19,134 bases of DNA from NCBI GenBank assembly GCA_002344565.1, contig DDTZ01000199.1, positions 1 through 19,134 on the forward strand, written 5' to 3'. The stretch is from Bdellovibrionaceae bacterium UBA2351. Lineage in GTDB: Bacteria > Bdellovibrionota > Bdellovibrionia > Bdellovibrionales > Bdellovibrionaceae. Position numbers and translations under genes: made by a program. Positions 7,321-14,263 of the stretch are shown here, in pieces; the stretch's first letter is position 1, and every line of letters starts with the position of its first letter. Below the pieces are notes generated by a model. It was not told the DNA's origin. It ran no database searches and saw only the letters and a program-made list of their open reading frames with translations.

Positions 7321-7348
7321 TATAGACCAATCAGAATGCATAATTGAA
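7319..7348 (-). promoter_or_regulatory. Putative sigma-70 promoter of hup
   Basis: On the minus strand, TTCAAT (complement of 7343-7348) and TATAAC (complement of 7319-7324) are 18 bases apart. The -10 ends about 45 bases before the hup start codon. The -35 is a poor match, the -10 a good one. Assigned by consensus only. Confidence 0.4.
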
Positions 7349-7407
7349 TCGGCGTCAATATCTTTTTTTTGAGGAAAAGGATTTTTTTGATAAGACGAGG
7401 AGGCTTG

Positions 7408-7620
7408 CTAGTCTTCACTTTCCGGGATTTCATCACCAGCTTTATCATTTGAAGAGGTATCAAATTCAACATTCTTTACAGGAATTTTATAAGATTCTGA
7501 GGCCCATTCACCTAGATCAATCAGCTTGCAGCGATCACTACAGAATGGTCGATTCTTATTTTCTACAGAATATTCTATTTTCTTTGCACACGTGGGACAC
7601 GTGACTATCAATGGTTTCAT
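7408..7620 (-). CDS. yacG: DNA gyrase inhibitor YacG (zinc-ribbon protein)
   Basis: This is a 70-residue YacG-family protein. In E. coli YacG binds GyrB and inhibits DNA gyrase; it folds as a single zinc-binding domain. All four ligands are present: Cys8-Pro-Thr-Cys11 and Cys27-Ser-Asp-Arg-Cys31, followed by the family signature KLIDLGEW (32-39). The C-terminal tail of about 20 residues is acidic and probably disordered, as in other family members. The Shine-Dalgarno before the ATG is weak. It lies 40 bases after a lipoprotein gene and 134 bases before hup on the same strand. Placing a gyrase modulator next to HU, which also affects supercoiling, may be coincidental. Confidence 0.92.
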   Translation of the reverse strand: MKPLIVTCPTCAKKIEYSVENKNRPFCSDRCKLIDLGEWASESYKIPVKNVEFDTSSNDKAGDEIPESED

Positions 7621-7642
7621 GACTTTGTACTATCATCCAGTG

Positions 7643-7671
7643 AAAGATACTAATTGTCTATTAGTATCTTT
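7643..7671. repeat. 11-bp inverted repeat spanning a lipoprotein stop codon
   Basis: AAAGATACTAA (7643-7653) is the exact reverse complement of TTAGTATCTTT (7661-7671), with a seven-base loop. The stop codon of the minus-strand lipoprotein gene lies in the stem. No T run follows, so it is a weak terminator at best; it may protect the 3' end of the lipoprotein message or attenuate into yacG. Confidence 0.5.
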
Positions 7672-8401
7672 GTAAACGACCCTTAGCAAAGATTTTTCCT
7701 TCGAAACCAAGTTGGTAATCGAATGCCGATTGTTCAAGTTTACCTTCAAGAACTTGTAGCTGGATCAGACTTCTGTTTGCTGCAGTCCATTGATCGCCAT
7801 ACGCGCGGGCTTCAAAGCCTTTAGAATCATTGATAATAGATACTGTCATATCCAATGGAAGTGGATTTTTTGTAACGATAGTTGCCGTATAGACTGGGAA
7901 CCCAAAGTATCCATAAAAGAAGTCGCTTGCTGACGGTAACGAATAACCATACCAATAATAGCTGCTTGTTTTAGGATACGCTGCAAATGTAGCTCTCAAT
8001 GTAGACGCTTGAGTTGCGGCTACTTGTACATTTAACTGGAAGTCGCCAATGGTCCAAGAGTCACAACTATAGATACCACCGCTTGAGTGCGCTTGATCGC
8101 ATGTCTGCATCGCTTTCTTGATAAACTCTTTGTAAACACCAGAGTTCGTCACTTGATAGTTTTTGTATCTGAAATTGTCGCTCACAAAATTAATGCTGCT
8201 CACAAAACCATTTTGATAACCATTCCACTGTGTTCCGTTCTGGTTGTAGCAGAAGCCATTCGAGTAGTATGTGCCAGTTGGGCAACCATTATTAGTAGCA
8301 TACGGATTCGCGGCCGTGTTTGTCTGTTTGTTTTCGCCGCACGCGACAAGCAATACTGACAAGCTAATTGCTGATAATCCTAATGTAATATACTTCCACA
8401 T
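7661..8401 (-). CDS. Lipoprotein of unknown function
   Basis: This 246-residue protein begins with a type II signal peptide and the lipobox LVAC, with the lipidated Cys21. Position +2 is Gly, so it could be sorted to the outer membrane. The residues after the anchor are Asn/Thr-rich with a short Gly-Cys-rich segment (NGCPTGTYYSNGFCYNQNG), which has a Cys...Cys pair typical of small extracellular linkers. The remaining region is rich in Tyr and Ser and likely beta. A second Cys pair lies at AMQTC and IYSC. AGGTGAGG precedes the ATG. No family is recognised; comparable orphan lipoproteins are common in Bdellovibrionota. It may share a transcript with yacG, 40 bases downstream. Confidence 0.8.
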   Translation of the reverse strand: MWKYITLGLSAISLSVLLVACGENKQTNTAANPYATNNGCPTGTYYSNGFCYNQNGTQWNGYQNGFVSSINFVSDNFRYKNYQVTNSGVYKEFIKKAMQTCDQAHSSGGIYSCDSWTIGDFQLNVQVAATQASTLRATFAAYPKTSSYYWYGYSLPSASDFFYGYFGFPVYTATIVTKNPLPLDMTVSIINDSKGFEARAYGDQWTAANRSLIQLQVLEGKLEQSAFDYQLGFEGKIFAKGRLQRY

Positions 8402-8594
8402 AATTACCTCACCTAAAAAGGTTCTTCAATTCAATGAAGTACAGGAAGTATGCCAAAAAAGATCCAATAGGTTCGAATAGGGACGTTTCACAATGAGACA
8501 GTGACTATTTTTGATATACAGATAAAGGATTTAAATTTTCTGTAATTTTTCGCGGTCTCAATTGTATTACCTCTAAATGCACTAAGGAGTTTTT

Positions 8595-9485
8595 ATGAAA
8601 CTTTCGAAACTTATTTCAATTGCGGTTATTTTTGTTATCGTTCAAGGCTGTAAAAACAAATCCAATGACGAGGACCTATCAAGTATAAATGAGGTAGAAG
8701 CGGTTGTTGAATCTGGTATGACTGCGGTTTCTGGCAGTCTAGATGAACAGTCTAATTCAAGTTTTGCCTTTCAATCGGTTAAAGCAAACTCTATTTGGTC
8801 TACATTATTAATAGATAAGGCACAGGCGGCGGCCTGCTCGAGAGCGTTCCTGCAGAGCTGTTCAAATGGAGTTAAAGAGATCGAATATTCAAACTGCTCG
8901 ACACTGAATGGAGTCCGTCAAATGGAAGGCCATGTGAAATTGACTTTCTCTAATAGTAGTTGTGCAATGAGTTCAAATGGCGATTCGGTAACACGCACCT
9001 ACAATACAGAAATTAGCGGACCTCGTGGTGGTGTCGTGTCGAATTCCAGCGACGCAGCTCAGGATTATCGTTTAGGTACAGCTTATGGTGGTGGCGCTAA
9101 AATTACTAAAACTTCATTGGGCTACAACCTGGACATTCTAGGTAAGCATAAACGTATGGATCGCAATGGACGCCAGTTATTTAATGTGTCTGTCCGAACA
9201 CTTCAAACACTAGAGGTGACCGGTGGTCTATCGCGCGCCGCTCGTCGTGTATCGAATGGGCAACTAGAAGTGAATCATAATTTGGCAAAGTTTTCTTCGG
9301 TAATTACGGCAAACAATATTCAATGGGGCGATTGCTCTTGTTACCCGGTGTCTGGTTCGTTGAGTATTGCGTTTAGTGGCACTAAAACAGGATCCGCTAC
9401 CGTTACATTTACGAATGAGTGCGGTGTTGCATCTCTACAAGAAAATGGACAAACATCGAAAATTGAGTTGAGCTATTGTGAATAA
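8595..9485 (+). CDS. Lipoprotein heading the sigma-factor operon
   Basis: The 296-residue protein has a short type II signal peptide and lipobox VQGC with Cys19 as the lipid anchor; Lys20 follows. AAGGAG sits just upstream of the ATG. After an acidic, Ser-rich linker the chain has about nine further cysteines (for example AACSR, LQSCSN, SNCST, SSCAM, GDCSCYP, NECG, SYCE), so several disulfides are likely in the envelope. No family is recognised. Its TAA stop is followed immediately by the ATG of the ECF sigma factor (no gap), so translation of the sigma factor is probably coupled to it. Being first in the operon, it could be the envelope sensor or simply an output of the sigma factor. Confidence 0.8.
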   Translation: MKLSKLISIAVIFVIVQGCKNKSNDEDLSSINEVEAVVESGMTAVSGSLDEQSNSSFAFQSVKANSIWSTLLIDKAQAAACSRAFLQSCSNGVKEIEYSNCSTLNGVRQMEGHVKLTFSNSSCAMSSNGDSVTRTYNTEISGPRGGVVSNSSDAAQDYRLGTAYGGGAKITKTSLGYNLDILGKHKRMDRNGRQLFNVSVRTLQTLEVTGGLSRAARRVSNGQLEVNHNLAKFSSVITANNIQWGDCSCYPVSGSLSIAFSGTKTGSATVTFTNECGVASLQENGQTSKIELSYCE

Positions 9486-10040
9486 ATGAGCTCACCTATT
9501 GATGACGATTATGAATTACTGCAGAAAGTAGCTAAAGGGGATTCAAAAGCATTTGAATCCCTCTACAAAAAACACAAAGCCGCACTTTACGGTTTTTGTG
9601 TTTACCTGACAGGGGAAACTATGAGGGCTCAAGATATTTACCAAGATACTTGGATCAAAATCTCAGAAAATGCGAATACTTACCAAGCCCGCAATTCGTT
9701 TAAATCTTGGTCATTTCAAATCGCTCGTAATTTATTTTTAAATCAGATCAAACGTGATAAGTGGGAAGATAAAGTCAGTGATGACGAACTTAATCAAGTT
9801 GCTGATAGTTCTGAAACAGAAAAGAACTATTTTGATAAAGAGAAGAATCAGATTTTAGAGCAAATTATAAATGGTCTACCAGACAACCAGAGGGTGGCCA
9901 TTGTACTATTCTTGGTAGAAGATTTAGAACATTCGCAAATTGCCGATCATATGAAGTTGTCGGTAAATCATGTGAAAGTTTTAATTCATAGAGCTAAGCA
10001 AAGTTTAGAGAAGGAATTTAAAGGGAGGTATCGTGGATAA
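9486..10040 (+). CDS. ECF-type RNA polymerase sigma factor
   Basis: This is a 184-residue group 4 (ECF) sigma factor with only the two core domains. Sigma-2 covers about residues 25-92, with a -10-binding region around AQDIYQDTWIKI and FKSWSFQIARN. Sigma-4 covers about 122-175, with the helix-turn-helix HSQIADHMKLSVNHVKVLIHRAK. The linker between them is acidic. It directs polymerase to a small regulon, usually released by an anti-sigma factor. The start codon abuts the stop of the lipoprotein gene, and the end overlaps the GTG start of the next gene by eight bases, which supports coupled translation of sigma and its putative inhibitor. The ECF subgroup is not identifiable by eye. Confidence 0.93.
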   Translation: MSSPIDDDYELLQKVAKGDSKAFESLYKKHKAALYGFCVYLTGETMRAQDIYQDTWIKISENANTYQARNSFKSWSFQIARNLFLNQIKRDKWEDKVSDDELNQVADSSETEKNYFDKEKNQILEQIINGLPDNQRVAIVLFLVEDLEHSQIADHMKLSVNHVKVLIHRAKQSLEKEFKGRYRG

Positions 10041-10389
10041 ACATGATGACAATAGCTTCCAGATAAATCCTCCACCAGAATTGGATGCGGCACTGTTTGC
10101 GAAGGTAGCACCAGTTTTAGCTGAAAATAAAAAAATACATACAACTAAAAAATGGTTTCAGGTTTGGATGCCGGTAGCTTCAACGGCCGCATTAACTGCA
10201 TTTAGTTTTTGGTTTTTAAATAGAAAAATTAGTGTTCCTCCAGGATCGGCTGAAGATGCAGAGACAGATCTTCAAGCATTTGTAGCGATAGATCTTGATG
10301 AAGATTCTATCGAGTTAGCTAGTAATTTGGAATTGTTGGAAGAATTGGAATTAATTGAAGCCTATTCTGAAGACGAAGAAAATTCGTAG
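10033..10389 (+). CDS. Single-pass anti-sigma-like membrane protein
   Basis: A GTG at 10033 is preceded by AAGGGAGG at four bases and overlaps the sigma-factor gene by eight bases. The 118-residue protein has a cytoplasmic N-terminal part of about 40 residues, one transmembrane helix (about 42-63) and a strongly acidic tail of about 55 residues that should face the periplasm. No zinc anti-sigma HxxxCxxC motif is present, so the anti-sigma role rests on position and topology only. Residues 98-108 (NLELLEELELI) recur in near-identical pattern in the next small protein. Possible alternatives are a membrane sensor or an adaptor of the sigma factor. Confidence 0.75.
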   Translation: MDKHDDNSFQINPPPELDAALFAKVAPVLAENKKIHTTKKWFQVWMPVASTAALTAFSFWFLNRKISVPPGSAEDAETDLQAFVAIDLDEDSIELASNLELLEELELIEAYSEDEENS

Positions 10390-10396
10390 GTGAAGT

Positions 10397-10561
10397 ATGA
10401 GTGATGATGAAAAAGAACTTTTAAAAAATTTAGATTTATTGATGAATATGGACCTAATTCAAAATGAAAAAGACTGGGACGTTATTCAAAACCTAGATGA
10501 AGCGGAAACAACAGATAAAGGTAATGAATCCGGCGAAGACTTAAAGTTGGATGAGGAGTAG
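10397..10561 (+). CDS. 54-residue acidic protein in the sigma-factor operon
   Basis: This is a short gene in a different frame from its neighbour, starting seven bases after the preceding stop, with AGGTGA four bases upstream of the ATG. It ends three bases before the next start. The product has 54 residues with no signal peptide or transmembrane segment and is very acidic. Residues 11-21 (NLDLLMNMDLI) match the pattern NL-E/D-LL-x-x-L/M-E/D-LI of the acidic tail of the upstream membrane protein. Operon spacing, ribosome site and conserved motif make it a likely real gene despite its size. A function as a soluble mimic or competitor of the tail is only a hypothesis. Confidence 0.7.
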   Translation: MSDDEKELLKNLDLLMNMDLIQNEKDWDVIQNLDEAETTDKGNESGEDLKLDEE

Positions 10562-10564
10562 AAT

Positions 10565-10993
10565 ATGAAACGTAGACAGTTTGTTCAGCTTTTATCGACT
10601 CTTCCTCTGCTTAGCTTAACCTCAAACGCTCAGACCGAAGAGCAGAAAAAGAAATGGGATTCTCTCAGTGCCGAGCAGAAGGAAGAGCTAAAACGAAAGT
10701 GGGACGTGTTTAAGTCTTTATCGCCAGAAAAAAAGAAATCCTTGCTGGCCTCTTATCAAAAGTATAGGCAATTGCCGCCTGAGCGCCGTGCCCAATTAGT
10801 AAAAAATTGGAATCGCTATAAACAACTACCGGAAGACAGAAGAACTAAAATTCGTGAGAATTATTTGCGTTGGAAACAAATGTCTCCGCAGCAGCGTGAG
10901 AAACTGAAAAACGGTTTGAACGCCTATAGAAATCTTTCCCCGCAAAGACGCGAGGCTATCCGCAAGCGATACCAAGAACGCCGACGTAAATAA
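10565..10993 (+). CDS. Tat-signal protein of six 18-residue basic repeats (DUF3106-like)
   Basis: The 142-residue protein has a twin-arginine start (KRRQFVQLLS) and a short hydrophobic stretch ending near SNAQ, so Tat export is likely. Residues 34-142 are six consecutive 18-residue repeats starting L-S/P-P-E/Q and containing RxxL...W/Y-x-x-W/Y/F-K/R, starting at 34, 52, 70, 88, 106 and 124. The product is extremely basic. The pattern resembles DUF3106 proteins, which occur in ECF sigma operons of other proteobacteria. GAGGAG lies six bases before the ATG. It closes the operon; no intrinsic terminator is seen in the 95 bases after it. Confidence 0.75.
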   Translation: MKRRQFVQLLSTLPLLSLTSNAQTEEQKKKWDSLSAEQKEELKRKWDVFKSLSPEKKKSLLASYQKYRQLPPERRAQLVKNWNRYKQLPEDRRTKIRENYLRWKQMSPQQREKLKNGLNAYRNLSPQRREAIRKRYQERRRK

Positions 10994-11074
10994 GATTTAA
11001 TTTTTAAGAAATGAGTTTTAATAACAAATAAAGGAAACGGCTGGAGTTTGTCTTTGCAAACGTTACTCTTCGGA

Positions 11075-11090
11075 ATACGATTTTTCGTAT
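11075..11090. repeat. Small hairpin over the start codon of the TIGR02147 gene
   Basis: ATACGA (11075-11080) and TCGTAT (11085-11090) are exact inverted repeats around TTTT. The stem includes the first two bases of the ATG at 11089, and no Shine-Dalgarno precedes it. The element could limit initiation or serve as a binding site. Confidence 0.4.
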
Positions 11091-11841
11091 GAAGGTAACA
11101 CAGGGCTATGTTTTAAAAAAAATCTACGATCAATTTAGGTTGTCGTATGTTGATGCGACTTTTAAAGATTTCTCTCGCTATGTAGATATTCCAACCAGCC
11201 GAATGAGTGAATATGTAAATAACAAGCGCAAGATTACTCCGGTGGCAATTGACAAAATTGCGACAAAGTTATCTTTGGCAGAGCCATTGAAGGCCGACTT
11301 AGAACGTTCAGCGATGGAATATGGCAGTCGAAGGCAAAGACAGCTGAATAGGCGTCTGTTAAGCAAAAATGAATTTTCAATGATTGCGGACCCGATTTAC
11401 TATGATTTTTTGGCTCTGGTCGATACAGTTGATTTTTCCTATGATCCCCATTGGATTGCCAATCGGCTTAATGTATCTGTAGAAAAGATCACCAATGTCA
11501 TAGAGACTCTTCGTGCGTTAGATCTTATCTCATACGAAGATGGCGTGCTACGATTGCGATATTTCGAACTGGAACCAAATAATGAGTATGCTTCGGAACA
11601 TATACCCTATCTTGCGCGTGCGTCTGCGGCTTTAGAATTTACCCCACTAGATCTTCGTGAATACCAAGCCACGGTGATGGCGGTGGATCCGCGGCATATT
11701 CCGAAAGTTAAAAAACTTATTAGGGATTTTTCAGACAAGATCATGCGGCTTATGGAAACGGGCGAGCGCAGAGAGGTTTATCAGATAGGTATTCAGCTGT
11801 ATCCTATTACCCAAAACAGTCACAGCTCCAAAATAAAGTAG
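11089..11841 (+). CDS. TIGR02147 (DUF4423-type) transcriptional regulator-like protein
   Basis: The 250-residue protein matches the TIGR02147 layout abundant in Bdellovibrio and Fibrobacter. An N-terminal HTH-like region (about 22-65) contains the RMSEYVNNKRKITP turn. A linker with a basic cluster (YGSRRQRQLNRRLL) follows. The family region (about 95-240) then carries the D-P-IYYDFLALVD opening and a second wHTH-like segment, WIANRLNVSVEKITNVIETLRALDLI. It is probably a cytoplasmic DNA-binding regulator, but targets are unknown. No ribosome site precedes the ATG, whose first bases lie in a small hairpin. It is monocistronic and convergent with the histidine kinase gene, 47 bases away. Confidence 0.85.
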   Translation: MKVTQGYVLKKIYDQFRLSYVDATFKDFSRYVDIPTSRMSEYVNNKRKITPVAIDKIATKLSLAEPLKADLERSAMEYGSRRQRQLNRRLLSKNEFSMIADPIYYDFLALVDTVDFSYDPHWIANRLNVSVEKITNVIETLRALDLISYEDGVLRLRYFELEPNNEYASEHIPYLARASAALEFTPLDLREYQATVMAVDPRHIPKVKKLIRDFSDKIMRLMETGERREVYQIGIQLYPITQNSHSSKIK

Positions 11842-11888
11842 AAGTTAATTAAATTTTTAGAGCAATCAAATCCTGATTACAAGTTCTC

Positions 11889-13415
11889 TTAAGCTTGTTT
11901 ATAAGGGAGCTCTATTCTGATTTCGGCACCCAGAATATTACCGCTACTGTCTTGTAGGTTTTGTATAGAAAGCGTTCCATGGTAGACATCGCAAATTGTT
12001 TTTATGACTACGGAGCCGAGGCCTAACGAGACTCGCCCATTAGAGTCAGTGTTGAGTTTTCGACTGACATTACGTTGGCCGAAACTGCTTAGATCATTTG
12101 GCTTAAATCCAGGGCCGTCATCTGCAATAGTTAAACGAATTTTTTGATTGTCCAGTACATACAGCTCCACGATTACCTTAGATTTTGCAAAAGAGCAGGC
12201 ATTCTCGACTGCATTTCGGACCAACCGCTTGATTGGATGCTGATCGCCTGGGAACATTTGATTTTGATTCTTTAGGTTTTCAACGAGTTCAAGCTTTTTA
12301 CCTTTCTGAGACGACATGAATAAGCAGTCTTCGGCTACATCTAAAATTGTCTCTGGTAAATTGAAGGTCTTTGGGTGATCTGCATAGTCCGGTTCTGTCA
12401 ACTGTGCTAAGAATAGCAAGTCTTCAACCAAACGTTCGAAGTAGTCGATTTCTTTTGCGGATAAGGTAAGTAACTCTTCGCGGGTATCGCGGTTTAAGCG
12501 ATCCATGCTAGAATGAAGTGTGTCGACTAAATTTCGTAGGGATGCTAGCGGTGTTCGCAAGTCATGGGCTAACTCCTGTAAAACTTTTGTGCGAGCTTGT
12601 TCTGATGATTTCAACCCATGGACCAGTTTTTCGATTTCATCGGCCATGGTATTAAATCGTTGCATGGCTTGGCCGAACTCGTCTTTACGTTTTACGTGGA
12701 AACGAGATTTTAAGTTTCCGCTTTTAATTTCAGAAATCACTTTATCGGCTTCGGATACACCCTTTTTCATTGAAGAGTATATAATGGCGATCGTGAACCC
12801 GATACCCAAAAGAAGTGATATGACTAGTGATCCAATACCTAAAAGGTGACCATACTTTCCACCTGGAGGCATTGGAGGCATTTGGCTAGGTAAGGCAACA
12901 AGAAACAATGGTTGTGGATTGTTCAATTTGATAACGGTAGTTTCCATTGAAGGTGGAGCACCCGGGGGGCCACCAGGACCGCCGGGGTTTCCTCCAGGAG
13001 GGCCTCCACCAAGAGGTGGGAAAAATCCAAAACGGGGTGGGCGCATCGGCGGCTCATTTTGGTTTTTTAAAGAAATAAAATCATAAGTATTTTTTGGGAG
13101 CACTAAAGATTTCCAGTCGAAATCTAGCTTGCAATTTTTGGGATACAAGCATGTGCCATCTTCTGTGACCAGTGCTAAACGAGGACCTATCGGTACTCGT
13201 TGCCATGATTGCAATTCTTCTAGCGACTTTACTTTGTCGGTAGGATTGAGGCGATCCACTATTCTGGCTATAAATATTGGTGCTATCGATTCGCGTTTCT
13301 GTGGACGAGTTAGTTCCATCATATAGTTGTTGAAGGTTACACCCAATACCACAAACAAAAGTATCAACGAAGACGCCATTAAAAAGTATTTTTGAAAAAT
13401 ACGAGTTTTAATCAC
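11889..13415 (-). CDS. Sensor histidine kinase of a two-component system
   Basis: The 508-residue membrane kinase starts with GTG, overlapping the regulator stop in GTGA. TM1 spans about 11-30 and TM2 about 190-213. The periplasmic part contains a Pro/Gly-rich stretch (about 122-156) and a second one near 179-186. HAMP covers 213-265. The dimerisation domain has the phospho-acceptor His284 in AHDLRTP. The ATPase domain shows Asn405 (N box, NAVENA), DDGPGF (432-437) and GLGSVV (465-470). It should autophosphorylate on His284 and transfer to Asp51 of the partner regulator. The signal is unknown. It ends near the convergent TIGR02147 gene. Confidence 0.93.
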   Translation of the reverse strand: MIKTRIFQKYFLMASSLILLFVVLGVTFNNYMMELTRPQKRESIAPIFIARIVDRLNPTDKVKSLEELQSWQRVPIGPRLALVTEDGTCLYPKNCKLDFDWKSLVLPKNTYDFISLKNQNEPPMRPPRFGFFPPLGGGPPGGNPGGPGGPPGAPPSMETTVIKLNNPQPLFLVALPSQMPPMPPGGKYGHLLGIGSLVISLLLGIGFTIAIIYSSMKKGVSEADKVISEIKSGNLKSRFHVKRKDEFGQAMQRFNTMADEIEKLVHGLKSSEQARTKVLQELAHDLRTPLASLRNLVDTLHSSMDRLNRDTREELLTLSAKEIDYFERLVEDLLFLAQLTEPDYADHPKTFNLPETILDVAEDCLFMSSQKGKKLELVENLKNQNQMFPGDQHPIKRLVRNAVENACSFAKSKVIVELYVLDNQKIRLTIADDGPGFKPNDLSSFGQRNVSRKLNTDSNGRVSLGLGSVVIKTICDVYHGTLSIQNLQDSSGNILGAEIRIELPYKQA

Positions 13416-14080
13416 ACTTTCTCCAATCGATAGCCAACACCATATACGGATGATATTTTTATTCCGTCGGCACCAGCCTGTCGTAATTTGGAGCGCAAAT
13501 GGCTAATATGGGAATCAACTGTCCGGTCAAAGATTTCGCCTTCTCTATCTAGTACCGTCAGAATACGTTCACGAGTCAGAATCGTATCTGGCTTGTGGCA
13601 AAGTAGGCATAACAAGTCGAACTCACGTCGATTTAGCTCAACCGCCTTGTCTTTGATTTTTACGACACGTTGATCTTTCAAAATTTGTAGTTCACCGAAA
13701 CTAATTGTATTTTCAGAAGGAGGCGGTACTCGCAGTACCGAATTGATTCGGGCATGTAATTCACGATTGCTAAACGGTTTTTTCATATAATCGTTGGCAC
13801 CTTTTTGTAGGCCTTCAACGACGGAATCTTCATCTGTTTTTGCGGTCAAGATAATGATCGGTAATAATGAGCCCGAATCGCGAACATGAGTTAAGAAAGT
13901 TAATCCAGAGCCATCGGTCAGTCCTAAATCTAAAACTGCAAGATTAAATTTTTCTTTTTCGAACAATTCAAAGGCACGTTTAAGAGTGCTTGCATGAGAC
14001 ACTTTAAAATTCGAAGACTCAAGAAATACCTGAAGTCCTCTCGCTATAATTGGATCATCTTCAACAATCAGTAAATGCAT
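13412..14080 (-). CDS. OmpR/PhoB-family response regulator
   Basis: The 222-residue cytoplasmic regulator has a receiver domain with acidic pocket Asp8/Asp9, phospho-acceptor Asp51 (in LDLGLTDGSG), Thr79 and Lys101 (DYMKKPF). Its C-terminal winged-helix domain (about 125-220) has the typical LNRREFDLLCLL and the recognition-helix region ending VGYRLEKV. It forms a two-gene operon with the downstream kinase (four-base overlap). The 183-base divergent region to the RCC1-lipoprotein gene is a natural place for its binding sites; a 12-bp palindrome lies there. Regulation of its own operon and of the RCC1 operon is an inference from this layout. Confidence 0.94.
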   Translation of the reverse strand: MHLLIVEDDPIIARGLQVFLESSNFKVSHASTLKRAFELFEKEKFNLAVLDLGLTDGSGLTFLTHVRDSGSLLPIIILTAKTDEDSVVEGLQKGANDYMKKPFSNRELHARINSVLRVPPPSENTISFGELQILKDQRVVKIKDKAVELNRREFDLLCLLCHKPDTILTRERILTVLDREGEIFDRTVDSHISHLRSKLRQAGADGIKISSVYGVGYRLEKV

Positions 14081-14186
14081 AATTTTCTTCCCTGTTTAGG
14101 ATCAACTACTCTTGTTCTACACGCAAGTCCGGAACTGAAATCATCCTGACAAAGAAGTTTGGAAAGAATGTGGAATCTCAAAATAG

Positions 14187-14198
14187 AACGATATCGTT
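14187..14198. promoter_or_regulatory. Palindrome in the divergent regulator/RCC1 region
   Basis: AACGATATCGTT is a perfect 12-base palindrome. It lies between a looser inverted repeat, TGTGGAA (14170-14176) and TTCCACA (14207-14213). This nested symmetry sits between the response-regulator gene and the RCC1-lipoprotein gene. It may be an operator, but OmpR-type regulators usually bind direct repeats, so the binding protein is uncertain. Confidence 0.4.
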
Positions 14199-14263
14199 AA
14201 AAACATTTCCACAGTTCTTCAACACTTAAATGAAACTATTAAGCCATTAGAGAGGGGGTTGTC

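Noticed and set aside
7274..7330. N-terminal extension of HU to 7330
   Set aside because: HU proteins begin at MNKAQLIEK, and a strong AAGGAG is placed for the ATG at 7273; the extension also covers the candidate promoter.
10397..10561. Reading the 54-residue protein as a frameshifted tail of the anti-sigma-like protein
   Set aside because: The upstream gene ends in a normal acidic tail, no homopolymer lies at the junction, and the small gene has its own ribosome site and ATG.
12520..12849. A 109-codon plus-strand frame opposite the histidine kinase
   Set aside because: The kinase frame carries all conserved motifs there; the opposite frame has no family pattern or ribosome site.
12955..13020. 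GGX-type DNA repeats in the kinase as a CRISPR or tandem-repeat array
   Set aside because: They are irregular Pro/Gly codons in a continuous reading frame without spacers.
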